NCBI GenBank assembly: GCA_963693305.1
Contig: OY855906.1
Location: 9,082,102-9,146,101, forward strand
DNA: 64,000 nt
Origin: Meandrina meandrites
Lineage: Eukaryota > Cnidaria > Anthozoa > Scleractinia > Meandrinidae
Reading direction: 5' to 3'
The translations under genes and the position numbers were made by a program. Each line of letters opens with the position of its first letter. Position 1 is the first letter of the stretch. The notes beneath the pieces are model-generated. The model had not been told where the DNA came from, searched no databases, and saw nothing but the letters and a program-made list of their open reading frames with translations. Positions 49,001-62,400 of this stretch are shown piece by piece.

Positions 49001-52000
49001 GCCACAACACCTGACAGAGCAAGAAGTGAGACTTTGTGCAGAGCTGGATTGGGCAGGTTACGTGTAGTTTTCCCCAATAAGAACGCTTCTCATGATGAAC
49101 TCCAAAGGTTTCTTGAAGAGAAATTCCCAAAGCTCAAGGCTGGTGGAGGTTTTGAAGTTCTTAGGGCTGTAGGTGGAGGTGGAGGGCAGAGAAGTCTCAT
49201 TCCAGTACTGCCAACACGAGAGGGTTACACAGTGCCTCGCCTAAAAGAAACCTTAAGCTCGGCTGTAGGATACTTTCGACCTCTACAAGCAGATCTGGAT
49301 GAATCCCCAATGGAAGTAGCTGAAGTAAGAAGTAATTAATTTCTGGATTTTTAATCTTTTGGAAAATATTTTAGAATGGCAGTTAATATTTTTCTGAGCT
49401 ACTAACCATGCATGAATTTTAACCCACGTGAATATGTTTGAAGCCCACCCCCCTCCCCACCCGATTCCTCCCCACCCCCTCATTCCCTGGAATTTTGAAG
49501 TCCATGGGCATGCAGTTACAGTACATGTGCAGTACTCTGTAGTTAATAAAATTTAAATTGTTAATTTTAAACTTGTGCAAAAACTCTTTAAATTTCTCAT
49601 GTGCAAATGTATAATAATGATAACTGTACACATCACAGATCACAGCACCAAATCAGCTCTCATGCTTTTATACACAGTGAATTAAATACACAATGGACAA
49701 GCAAGACTAGTGTCTTGTAAATAAAAGGTAACTCATTGTTGATTAAATGTATTCTTTAACATAGGATAAGTGTGGTGGTCCTGCTGTCAAATGCATCCAC
49801 TGTGGTGAGGATTTTCATTGGATGGAAGTAAAGGACCATGTTGATGTTTGTAGCTCTAAGCCAAACAGGTATAGTGTGAAGTGTTCATTGTTTTTGCTTT
49901 AGGAAACGTTTTTTCTTTTGGTTCTGATTTGGAGAATCTTGTGTTTACAAGAAAGAACAGATTGAAATAATTCTCAAATTGTGCAAAAATGTGGTTAGAG
50001 ATTTTATTTGAATTGCATAAACAGGCACAAGCAGTTTACTTTTGGCAAAGAAACAGTTAAAAAATATATTTAAATACACTAGAAACATATTTTTGGTACT
50101 TTTTTTGCCATCCTCCAGGAGGAGGAGTAAACAAATATATTGAATTATAATTACTCTTCTTTTCAGCCAAAACAAAGGAGGCATGGCTGTGGAAATCAAA
50201 GGGGAAAAGATTGTAGAGGTAAGGTTTGCATTTTAGTTTATTTGTTCCAAAAATGTCCCCAAATCTTCAATGCTTAGGGACCGGTCATTATTTATGTAGG
50301 GGGGGGGGGGGGGAGGGGGAAGGTCAAGGCTGTTTTAGATTGGCTAGAGAGGGGCTCTTTTTTTCATAAAGAATTAATAGGGGTCACAATTTTTTTAGGT
50401 TTTGCAAGGAACATGAAGGAATCGTTTGACAGGAATCTGACGGCCTACAAACTGAATTATTTGTTTCAATATGTTCATGTCTTATTTAGATCATGTCAGG
50501 GAACTCATATGCCGTGTACATAAGTTTATCTAAATGGATTTTTGATAGCTACAATGCTGTGTTGATAATCCATGAGTTGAACTGCTGCTATATCTTACCC
50601 AAAGTATAAGCAGGATATATCAAGTCATTGGAGCCACAAGCATTGAATCTCAAACACTGGTACAACTTCTATTCTGGTTTATATTATAATACATACAAAA
50701 TACAACAAACAGCATCAGTTTCATCTCACCAAGTTTTATAGGGCTGTTTATATTCTGATTACAAAAAGACTGTTCACCTGAAATTTTTTTCGTGGCTTCT
50801 TCAATCTCCTGGCATCATAATCATTCACATTATTTTTCTTGTCGACACAAAAGTGACACTCACATGGAAGGAAAACTTCCTTTTTTCTTACTGAATACTA
50901 CAAATCTTAGTGATTTATATGATTTTCAGTGGTCAGATAAAATATGACTTTCGTTGTCCTTTTTAAAGATGTAACCTTTTTCTCATTTTTTTATAGTCAG
51001 ATGATTCATTCTTAGTGGAATGTTTAAAGTGTTGTAAACTCATTCCTTGCAATAAGTTCAGAGCTCACCAGAACAGCTGTGCACCTTGTAAAGTAACAGG
51101 TCATCCCACCTCATCATCAACAACAACTCGTACAGGTGAGTGCAAAAAGCAGATTGAAATACACCAATCACAGCCCACTAGCATGACCTTCTGAACTTGG
51201 GGGCTTATTTGTGACAAACACTGGTATGCATCGTTTTTGATTGGCTCCTGTCAAACAGTACATCGAAAGGCAATGCTGAAAGATGGACATATAGTAGTAG
51301 GATAGCAGCTTTGCATGTGACACTGAAAGCGAGTGTGAATGACCTTCTTTCTGGTAAGAAGTACTTGACACTCATCAACTGAATTGGAAAAATGGCAATA
51401 ATGTTGGATTAATAATATGAAATGTTTTACTTAGTCAGTGTAGCTCTTCAACTTTTATTTAAAATTAAAAAGCTTATGTACCAAAAAATATTACTTTTGT
51501 AAAATTATATCACATAGATTCTCAAGACACTGCAGTGGCAGAACAGATAAGACGTGACAGAGACCTTGCAGAACAACTGCAGAATGAGGAAGTCGAAGAT
51601 GATCAAGTACTTTTTCACTGTGCAGAAAAATATACACCAGATACTCCTCCCACAACACTTCTGGAGGCTCTGCAAAACATCAAGAAGTCAGTGACTTCAA
51701 GTAATCCTGGTGACATTAACTTCTATGTCCAGCGGTCAAGAGTGTGGAAAAATGTGGTGGAAGAGTTGAAAACTAGTGAGCTTTCAACCTGCAAGATTTC
51801 TGTTGAGTTCATTGGAGAGTGTGCTGTGGATACAGGAGGGCCAACAAGAGAGTTGTTTTCTTTAGTGTACCAGCAGGTGATGGGTGGTAAGCTGACTAGA
51901 GGATCGCCACCAAATATAACATTGTCACACAACCAAGAAGCTCTAGATGCTGGTGAATATAAAGCTCTGGGACAGCTGATAGCCCTAGCATTACTAAATG

Positions 52001-55000
52001 AAGCCAGTGGCCCACATTTTTTCAGTCCTACCTTTGCACACTACATTCTGGGTACAAAGTGCAACACTGACCCTTCCAACCTGGTAAATGAAATACCTGA
52101 CGATCAGTGGCAGTTAAAGGAGAAGTTGAAAGTCCTTTTAAACTGTGAAGATGCTGCCAATTGGGATGATGCCATTCTACAATTTGAGGAACGGTTTGAC
52201 ATGGGGATCACCAAAGCAAAGATAAATATGGAGGAGAGGAATGATGTCATTAAGGCCACCAATAAGCACATCATGATAAGCAGTGTTGCAGAGGAAATCT
52301 TCAGTTTCCAAGAGGGACTGGGAACGTTTGGAGTTTTGGATGCCTTGAGGCAATACCCAGACGAGAGTGTGAAGCTCTTTATTTACTCACCGGTGACCAT
52401 CCAAGATATCAGGAAAACATTCATTCCAGAGTTTTCCATTGTTGGATCATCCAAACGGCAGTGTGAAGAGACAATAGTCTTTAACTTCCACCAGTTCCTT
52501 AAGCAGTGTGACAAAGGAAGTGTCGAACGAAGTTTCATTGATGTTACCTCCTTGGAATCCCTAGTCACTGAGGAGGATATCAAGGAAATTCAACTGACCT
52601 TACCAGATGTCCTACAGTTTCTGACTGGTGCCAGAAACATACCTCTAGGAGGACTAGACGGAAGCATAGTTTTTAAGCATGATGCTTTTAAAGGTGCCAG
52701 AGTTAGAGCCAATAATTGTGCACTACAACTGATCATTCCTGTAAATGAAAGATATTATTGTGAGGAGCCTGCAAAATTCGTTTCAAATTTTGCTGATGAC
52801 ATTTGCGATGGCCAAGGCTATGGCCAAGTTTAACACTGAACATGTAGAACATGAAGTTTATCAGCAGCGTCAGTTGTGTTAGGTATTTTCTTTTGTGAGC
52901 AATCAGACAGTAGTTTCATGTAGTCTGTAGCAACAGTTTGTTGTTTCAGGTTTCAGTAACAGAGGATCGATGTACCTGTTTTGAGTTTTGCTATCAAGTA
53001 TTTATGTTGAAGGTTAAATCAATTCTTAGGCTGAATCTGTTTTCAACGTAGGTTTATCTGTTTCGACATGAAGATAACAGTCTTTGTATCAGTTAAACAA
53101 TTTAAGTTTAACTATTGTGATTTCTTTTAATGAATTGTTTTAAGTGATTAAAAGAGTGTTATTGACATTTTCAGAATGAAACAGATAAACCTAGGCTGAG
53201 AACATTATTTCACCTGAAAACACCTGACCCACAACATGTATTTCTATTGATGTTTAATCTATTGTTGTTAAAAGAATTGATCAATTTAAAGGCTGTCAAG
53301 TTGTTGTTGCCAAGATAAAATACTTTTGATAGTTTTAGTGAAAATTGTTCCACAACATATATCTTTAATGATGTTTTTAATGTATTGTTGTTATAAGAAT
53401 TGATAAGTTGTTGTTGTCAAGACATAATACTTTTGATGAGCAAAAGAAAGCAGTTGTTAGTTCTATCACTTTTAGTATTGCCTAGAAATCACCACTAGTA
53501 CTTTAAAAAGTGCATTTAAAGATAATGAGTACTTGGATCTGGAATCTGTCTTCAGTTGGCTCTTATGGAATTGTTCATGTTTGCCATGGATAAAGTTATT
53601 CTGTTGTGCTCCCACCACCTACCCCACCTTGCATGCTTTTCTTTGGTTGGTATTCTTCAGGACTTGCCAGAAATATAAAAAGCCTTACTGTTACAGCATT
53701 CTGGTGTACACAAACACTGAACCCCTCAAACAGCCATGTGTAATTTTCCCCAGGTATAAAAAATATATTATTTGCAAACACAGCAGTTGAGAAGCTACTC
53801 TTCATCTATTATTTGCTACAAAGCAGCAAGCATCAATGTATAGTTCAATCCCAAATCCATCAGCCTCCTGAAGTGGGTCAATGTTTTCTTTGAGATCATC
53901 CAATTTCTCATCTGTGAGTGGGCATGAAACATCATCTATCCAAACATTACTTTCTGGCTGTGGCTCAGTGATTTCTTCAGAACAATCTATCCCATATTGA
54001 CTCCAGTCCTGGTGAAAGACAATACCAGGGTTGATGTCATGCACTTGTTTTTGACTCCCATGGTGACTCCCATGCAACTTTTTGCAAAGTTTAAAAAAAA
54101 TTCCTGGAGCTGTTTCAGAGCCACCTTAAATTTTCGAAAATTTTAGGCAGCTCCAAAACACCTCCACGGAATATTTTAAACTTTGCAAAAAGTTGTACCT
54201 TAACATGCTGATGATTATTCAATAATAAAACATGGGGGTCACTGTACTCATTTTTGAGTTATGCACACTTAAAGCTAAGATTAAGGGTGTTTTTAGCAGG
54301 TTATACTGTTGCTATGTTTACCAGTGACCCAAGAAAATAACTACAATTTGTTTATCAATGATTGGGCACTGACCCATCAACGTATGAGAGCTGAAAAGTG
54401 CTGAAAACATTGTGATCCTCCTTATGTTAATACAACCAATTGAAAGAGGTTGTCATACCTGTGGTGGTTGTTGTTGAATTTCCCTTGCTGAAGAGTCGAG
54501 ACTTTGTGAAATGTCATACAGACCTCTTAACCATAGTTGGTTTGGAGATTTGTTCCTCTCTGATCTTATGGGATGATTATCCCAGCCACTTACAAAGTGT
54601 TCGAGGTGTCTGTTGATCCGGGGCAAAAACACATACTGTAGGCAGAACATGTGGATATCATTTCCCAAATCCAAATAGCCGGCTTCTTCCAAATAGCAAA
54701 ATAGAGAATAATAGATATACAGGCAGCCTACAAAGAGATCACGCCAAAGTCTTTCAATGCGTTGATTGTGTACACTAGGCCCAGTGATAAAACTCCCACG
54801 GTTTGGTCCTCGCAAAGGATGTGTCAACATGTACCAAGCACTGTCAACATTTTCTACTCCTTGATCAGCCCTGACCCTAGAAGGCAATCCATGAATTGAA
54901 ACAGCTCTCTCAAACACCTTTAAGACTGTCCCTGATTTGTTGTTACAGTTGCAAGAAAGATACATTATTTTTCTTGAATAGCCATCAATGGCACCGTGTA

Positions 55001-56378
55001 TAACAAATCCCCATCTGAAAAAGATGGAGAGAGAGATATTGAATAACCTGATTAAAAAAAACACAATGTCTACACTTGGGTATCAAAATTCCTGGACTTA
55101 AGAGGATGATGCTTTTCCTTTTTAAAAAACAGAATTTTACAAGAAAAGCCATTGCTAACAAATTCTTTATACACCAGGGAGTTCATTAAGGTGCGCAGAA
55201 AAGAGCACAAGGTAGCAAATTTCTTTATGTTCTATTTGAATTATGAAAGTAGGCGGGTGCTGACTCTTGTATATCCTATGCTGTTACCCAGGTCCCGCCT
55301 TCTAATGAGAACCCTAAATACACTACAGTAGAATCCTGTTTTCTCAGACCCTTAGTTTTGCAAAACACTGGACTTCTCAAGCCAATTTTCGCTTCTCTTG
55401 GATAGTACTTCTCTGTAACTTTACCCCGATTTCTCAAACCTTTCGATCTCTCCAACCAATTTCTACTGTATTAATACTACAAAAAAAATATGAATTGGGG
55501 ATTATACATCAACCCAAACTGAATTTTTAATTATCAATAGATTAGTATTATAATGTAGTTGTTCCAACCTAATAAGCTTATGGTTCCCATCCATATGCCA
55601 CAATGCCAAGGGTCCTCTAACATTATAGACTCTTCTATGAGTGACTTTCAGTTGAAGGGCTCGAATTACAATACCATCTGGATCCACTCTCCTCATTGAT
55701 TCTCTAACTCTGTATTCCTGTATTTTAATACCTTTGGAAAGCAGATGACCACGCATCATTTTGTAGCCACAGTTTGGAAATTGCTGACAAATGTCTCTTA
55801 CAGTAATGTCAAGAGAAGTGTCACTTATATCAGAGTAGGTGCTCCTTACTGAAATACCAAACTCTTGGAGACGTCTGTGGATAGTTTTTTCACTGACACA
55901 CAACATCTTTGCTATATCACTTGCTTTGAAACCATAGTCCAAAAATAACTCCAGCTGGTCTTGTGGTATGTAAAACCTTGGCCTCCCTCTTTGACATGAT
56001 CTATCTAGGCCGGGTAATCTTAAATTGTTGGGCTCAACATTATTCTCAAATTGCATGAGAAGATGCCTAGCATCTTGCAGAAGTTCAAGTAACCTTTCTT
56101 CTCTGCTGAAGCTGCTTGCAAAACGTACTATCAAAGAAATTAACCAGTCTATTTTGTAAGTTGCATAGTCAATGATGTTTCCACAGGTCTCATTATTCTC
56201 TATGTGTCGCAGAACATCTTGAATTACTTGTCTTGAGTTATTTGAAAGTAACTCCTGTGGGCTATTATTTTGACCTTCACCCTGAAAACTTGTGGAAGAC
56301 ATCACTCCTGTAGTATAGAGATTAAAAGTTTAGAAGTAATTTGTGGTTAAACTTTTTAAATCCTCAATTAACTGTTTC

Positions 56379-56439
<61 letters not shown>

Positions 56440-59400
56440 CAAAAAACCATTAACTCAAAACCTTTTCAAATTAACACAATGAGGGTAAAAGCAAGATTGC
56501 TTGATGGACTGTGTATAAATAGAGTGACTAAGGTAAAAAAATGCTAAACTAATCCCTAGATATTCTAAAAATACTAGTAGATATAATCTGTTCTTGGTAA
56601 AAAAAATCTTAAACCAATGTGTTAATTATTTCCTTTGTCCCAGATTGTAATGATCACATACAGATAAAATTGAAACTTCCAACATCCATCCCCAGGCAAC
56701 CCTTGGGCATTTGAACTTTTGGTTGATCAAATTCCCATCCCTAGGGTAAAAAATTGTGTTCAAATGCCCTAGCTAATGGGCAAATTTGTCGATCAAATTC
56801 CCCTGCCCCGGCTTGGGACATACAGTATATGGGAAAAATAAGCAATAGGACAGAAGTGTATTTCTTTTCAGAGTTTGACTTACATGTACTTGCAAAATAT
56901 TCATAACTAAACAATATATTTGACTTTAAATGCAGAACACACAGGCCATGATGTCACAAGAGAAAAATCCTCTACCTTCTCATCTCCACCATGATTTAAT
57001 TTAGGAGCTGCCTCTAATGTAACAGTAAAAACCGCAAGAAATTATAGACACAAAGTCGAGGCAATTTGCTGAAATCCCCACCACCCCTTCACATATAATT
57101 TAAAATTCCCCACCCCAATAACAACTATTGAGGTCAAATTCCGACCCCCTGGGCACAATGATGAGTCAAATGGCCACAGTATGCCCTCCGGTAGGGGGAT
57201 GTTGATTGATTGGTTAATTGACAACTTTATTGAGAGAGGGTGGCATGTAACAGAAAATTTCTGATGAGCTTGTGGCCCTCTATTTTAAAACAATTACAAT
57301 GTGATTTGATCAGTACATGAAAGTATAAAGCAGTTAGAAAACAGATATGCAGCAAAGAAATAAATTGTGCTATTCCAGAAAATATCCATACCCTACTACC
57401 AAAGGTTTTTTGGTTTCAGTCCCCCACCCCTCTGGAAATTCCAGTTAAGCCCCAATGCTGGTTTGTGGCTGAGGTCACAGCAGCCATTGTGGTGAACTAG
57501 AACAAAGCACTTTCCTCCGCTGGGAACTTAACTCTTTTATCATGCAAATTCTGCAAAACAAATTGATCTTCCATGGGATGGGGATGGATATTTTCTGCAT
57601 TTCCCTTCACGCACTGTAATTGACCCTTTTTGGGAAAACTGTGTCGATGTAAAAGCCTATATATCACGGGTTAACAAATCACACAGAATACAGAGTACAA
57701 GTATAATACAGTAAATACGCCAAAAAGTGGGCATATAATGTTTTACACAGCATATTAAAGTGAAATTATCAACGAGTTATTATTTGTATTCCTGAAACTT
57801 TCACCTCTCATCTTTGGAAAAATTAAAATTTTGAACTGTTTCAGGAATTTCCCGAGGTTAAAATTTTTCAAAACTCGACGTTTCGACCAGTTTTAGTAGT
57901 CTTCCTCAGGTTGTTGTAAAATGTTTTCAATATGGCAGATCGTTTCAAATAATTGAAAACAGTTATTAAGCTTATTTGTTTACTGATATTGAAACATTGA
58001 ATAATCCGCAATTTTCTACTTTTGTTTGTTTTTCAAATTAAAGACATGAAGAGCAAGCAAACACATATAAATGTTAATCTCAAACGGACTTACCTAGATT
58101 GTGCTTTCTTGAAGAGAACTTCGACTCGAAACGCACTCGAAACGACTCGAAACAGCTACTCGAAACAATATGGCGACGAGAGGCAGAGAGCCTGCGGTTC
58201 TGACTGCTGACCCAATTCCTCTCCGGACGCTCCATTCCCCTTGAGGTACGACCCATTTCTCTTCTAGGTCCGCTGTATTATGATCCATTTCCCTGGCGTT
58301 ACGATCTATTAACCCGTACGACCCAGTTCCCCTGAAGTACGATACATTCTATTCGGCGGTACGACACATTTCCATGTACGTACCATTTCCTTATTTGATG
58401 ATCGACCCATTTCCCTAAAAGTACGACCCGTTTCCCTTGAAGTACGATCCATTTCCCTCATGGTATGACCTATTTTCCTTGAGGTATGATCAAATTGACA
58501 GCGGACACGATTCATTGTTGTCCTGGTACGATCCAGTTCCGAATTTTGTCCCAAATCCCCCTCCATACATGTGTTCCCAGAGCCGCCTGTTTCGATGTTT
58601 GTCGTGCTTAGGCCCCGCCGGTTAAGAGAGATAGGCGGCTGGCTCTGGGACGAGAATGATTCCGCGCCTGAATAATGGAATGATTTGTCATTCATCGTAT
58701 TTATTTTACTAATCGCTTCGTTCTCCTATATATCAGTGCTGCTTCATTGGGATCCGTGAAATGCATAGAAATTCTCCACGAAAATGGCGCTGAAATTGAC
58801 GCCAAAGACCAGAATGGCCAGACGCCTTTTCACCAAGCGGTAACCGCAGGACAGAGTGACTGCGCTAAACTGTTCATATCATTTGGCGCGAAGCTGCCAG
58901 CTCAAGACAAGCGCCTTCGATGCTGCATTCATCTTGCTGTGGAACAGAGCAGAGAGGAGACTCTGAGCATGTTGCTGAGTGAGACTGGGTCCGACTTGGT
59001 CAACATACCTGATCACAAGCAGAGAACGTCTCTTCATTACGCTTCTTACGCGGATAACTCGAAGGTACTTCTGGGTATTTTACTTTGTATTTATTTTGAT
59101 CGGGAGTATTCAAACTATTAAAAATTGTTACTTAATATGTTTGGGTTTCTTTTGAGACGGTTTTTCAGTAGTCGGTTCATGTAAAAAAGGGAATATCGGG
59201 AAGTGAATCTCTTTACATTTTATCAGTTTTGCCTTGGTACACTTGAAACGAACTGCTGCTCGTGAACTAATGGAAAACACGAATTACCGTATTAAGTAGA
59301 TTTCTTCAAGTTATCCTAAATTTGAGGACGTAGCTTCTTTATTCTGTTGTCTAGTTACTAGAGCTGCTACTTGCAACTAAAGTCAATGGATGTGTTCGAG

Positions 59401-62400
59401 ACAGAAAGCACAAAACACCGCTCCATTTAGCCGCTGACCGAGGAACCGCGCGTCAAGTCAAGGTTCTCACCCAAGCTGCGCCTTCTTGTGTTTGGATGCG
59501 AGATGACCAGCGGAGAACGCCATTACATTACGCTGTTATGAGCATGAAAAGGTGAATATGAAAGCTGTTGCCACACGCGAATACCTATAGTTAGTGGTTC
59601 GTTTTCGTCATCTAGCTACCCTCGTGTTGTCTCCTTAGGTGAGAGTTTTATTTTACAGCGTCTACCAATTAAAAGTTAAAGATCTGCAGCGTTGACAATT
59701 CGAGTTGCGGATAAGAGCTTTTAGTTAAGCGCTGGTAGTGTCATTAAAGGTATGTGACTATCGGGCGTTGCAAACTTGTTAACATGAACACTCAGCTATT
59801 GGCAATCGTAGATGTAAGCCAAGAGGAGCCTTGACATGTATTCAGAGCAATTATTGTAATGTCTTAAAGTGCTACAATGATGAAATTCGCGTGTTTTCTT
59901 TCGCAGCCGTTTTAAAATATTAACAAGTACTCTACATGAGAAGCAAAATGCCGTTTACTGTTTTTCAATACCTCTTTTCGTTCCAGAGATATTCAAGTTT
60001 TTAAAATATGCAAATTAGCAAAGTAGTGACGTCATATACTCAACCAAATTCTGATTAAATACTAAGAAAGTGATATCTCCGCCAATTTGTATTGAAAGTC
60101 TCTGATTCTTTGCAGTAACACTCTGCTAGTTGTGTTGCACAATATGTACTTGACAACTTGGTTACCATGGCAACATACTAGGTTCCAGATCCCCCAAATG
60201 CTTAACGCCTTTCTGGCCAATTCTGGCATTCTCTGTTAATATTTGTAAATAGTGCTTCACATGCGAGATCTAGCAAGCATATCAATGGATTTGGCAGACG
60301 TCTTGCCTGGGTTTAATTTTTCCGAACTGAAAAATTCTGAAATATTAAAATAAAATTGATGGGGACTGGAAAAGAGTGAGTTGCCATGGTAACAAAATTT
60401 TATTACAGCTGTAGGTGTGTCACCTGAGGAACTATTAGTCTGCCAAGTTTCATTGGTCTCTGCAGAAAAATGACCGAGATAACTTAATTTTTGTACTTGA
60501 CAAAAAATTGCGTTGAGTAGATGACGTCATCAGTTCCCTAATTTGCATATTTTACGATTTTTTTAAGCTTAAATATCTCTGGAACTAAAATAGATATTTG
60601 AAAACGGTAAACGGCATTTTTAATCTTTCATTTAATACTCTTTGAAACACCTAAAAATTCCAAGGGGTGAAAATTTGATCATAGTACCACTTTAATTTCG
60701 CTCTCATTTCGTGACCTTCCAGAAAATCCTGCGTCATACTCTTGGAAATGGGCGCCGACATCAACAGCCCTGATATTGTAGGTTGGACGCCCCTGTTGTG
60801 GGTCGCAAAGGCGGGAAACGTCGGCGTTGCGGAGCTTCTTCTCGAGAGAGGCGTGCTCACGGACCACGTGGATATCGATGGTAACGCGGCACTTCATGTA
60901 GCGGCACACTTTAATCAAGTAGAGACCACACGGATTCTGTTGGATTATGGGGCGAGCTTGCTGGTGCTGAACAAACGTGGAATGACGTGTCTTGACGTTG
61001 CTATAGAAGCGCAAAATAATGAGGTGGTGATGGTCATTGTTAAACATCAAAGGTACTGTACTACCAAACACCTTGTTTATCTCTCGCATTCTACCTACAT
61101 GGAAGTTTAATATACAGCATGTTGTTAGTTTTTATGCCTATAAACAAAATTCAATCGAGGGAGAGATTCTTTTGCTGACTTTCTCACTGAATCAGTGAAA
61201 GACTTCGAAATGGAGGGCACTGTTCTACTGAGAGACAGGCAGACAGACAGACAGACAGACAGACAGACCAGTTAATCATGCTACGGGAATTTGTCAGAAC
61301 GCCTGCATAAAAGAATTTCCTTTAAACATGATTTTAGAAAGCCGGGCTTGCAAATTCCCTCCACTAATGATTCGTGTTTCCTTTTGTAGGTGGCGCGAAG
61401 CACTAACAGCCACAAGTGTAAAATCTAATCCGATGGGAAGGTTAATCGAGCATTTTCCAGATGCAGCACATATTGCCATGGATCGGTGCATCCAGAGATC
61501 TCTTTCTGAACACTCCATCAAGTACGATTTCACCCTCCTGGACCCAGGTCCCGATGACCACAGCGGCACGAATGGGGAACGTTTCCTGGGGTTGACAACA
61601 ATGGTGAAACACAAACAGCAGCTTCTACTGACGCATGCGCTCTCCCGTAAGCTGATGGTGCTGAAGTGGAGAAAGTTTGGGTGGTTTGTCTACGGAGGAA
61701 ACTTCATTCTCTATCTTCTTTTTCTCTTATTTATGACGATTTTTGTCTTGACTGAGAGGGGAAAGATCAACATCCCAGACCATACGAATAACCCAGAATT
61801 GGAAGACGACTTCTTCCAAGAGAAAAGCGGATTCAACGAGGCTGTGCCCTACATCGTCATAGCATTCGCATCTCTGCACCTTGCAAAAGAGATTTATCAA
61901 ATCTACACGCAGAGGTTTCGTTACTTCACAGAGTGGTCCAATGTCTTGGAATGGGCGTTGTATCTTTCTGCGCTCTTGTTCGTGTTGCCCTACATTTCGG
62001 ATGACACTAACCTCAGAAGTGATTTCGAAATTTACTGGCAGATGGGAACGTTTTCTATCTTCTTTGGCTACGTGAACCTAATCCTCGTCATAGAACCACT
62101 CAAGTACGTGGGCATCTACGTGACCATGTTCAATGAAGTAATGAAGACCGTTCTAAAGGTTTTGTGTTTGTTCGTAATGTTCACCTTGGCTTTTTCAATG
62201 GCGTTTTACATTTTGTTGAGGGAGCAGGTTAGTGAACTCGAATTAATTCAGTTAATTGATTATGAAGTGGCAAACCGGAGGGGCGTTCCTCCTCCCCCAC
62301 CCACTATTTTTCCGAGCAGGATAAGGCCTGTTACATCGTCTTCATTTCAGCACTTGTGGATCTGTTACAGGGCTTTACTGCTTTGAATAGTTGTGCTTTT

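Larger units (their letters stand above)
47868..58567. mobile_element. 10.7-kb DNA transposon with DDE integrase-like transposase and HECT E3 gene (IS3EU-like?)
   Basis: The left end TATGGAGGGGGATTTGGG matches the inverse of the right end with only scattered mismatches over the first 100 bp or so. CATGTG directly flanks both ends (47862-47867 and 58568-58573), a clean 6-bp target duplication. Inside are a plus-strand HECT-domain gene and a minus-strand integrase-type transposase gene, convergent. A TTAAGGTGGC repeat and a Tc1-like MITE are nested in the transposase introns. From memory, eukaryotic IS3-like (IS3EU) elements have 6-bp duplications and TAY...RTA ends, which this fits (TAT...ATA). 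That family name is tentative. The host intron is intron 3 of gene 4. Confidence 0.88.
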
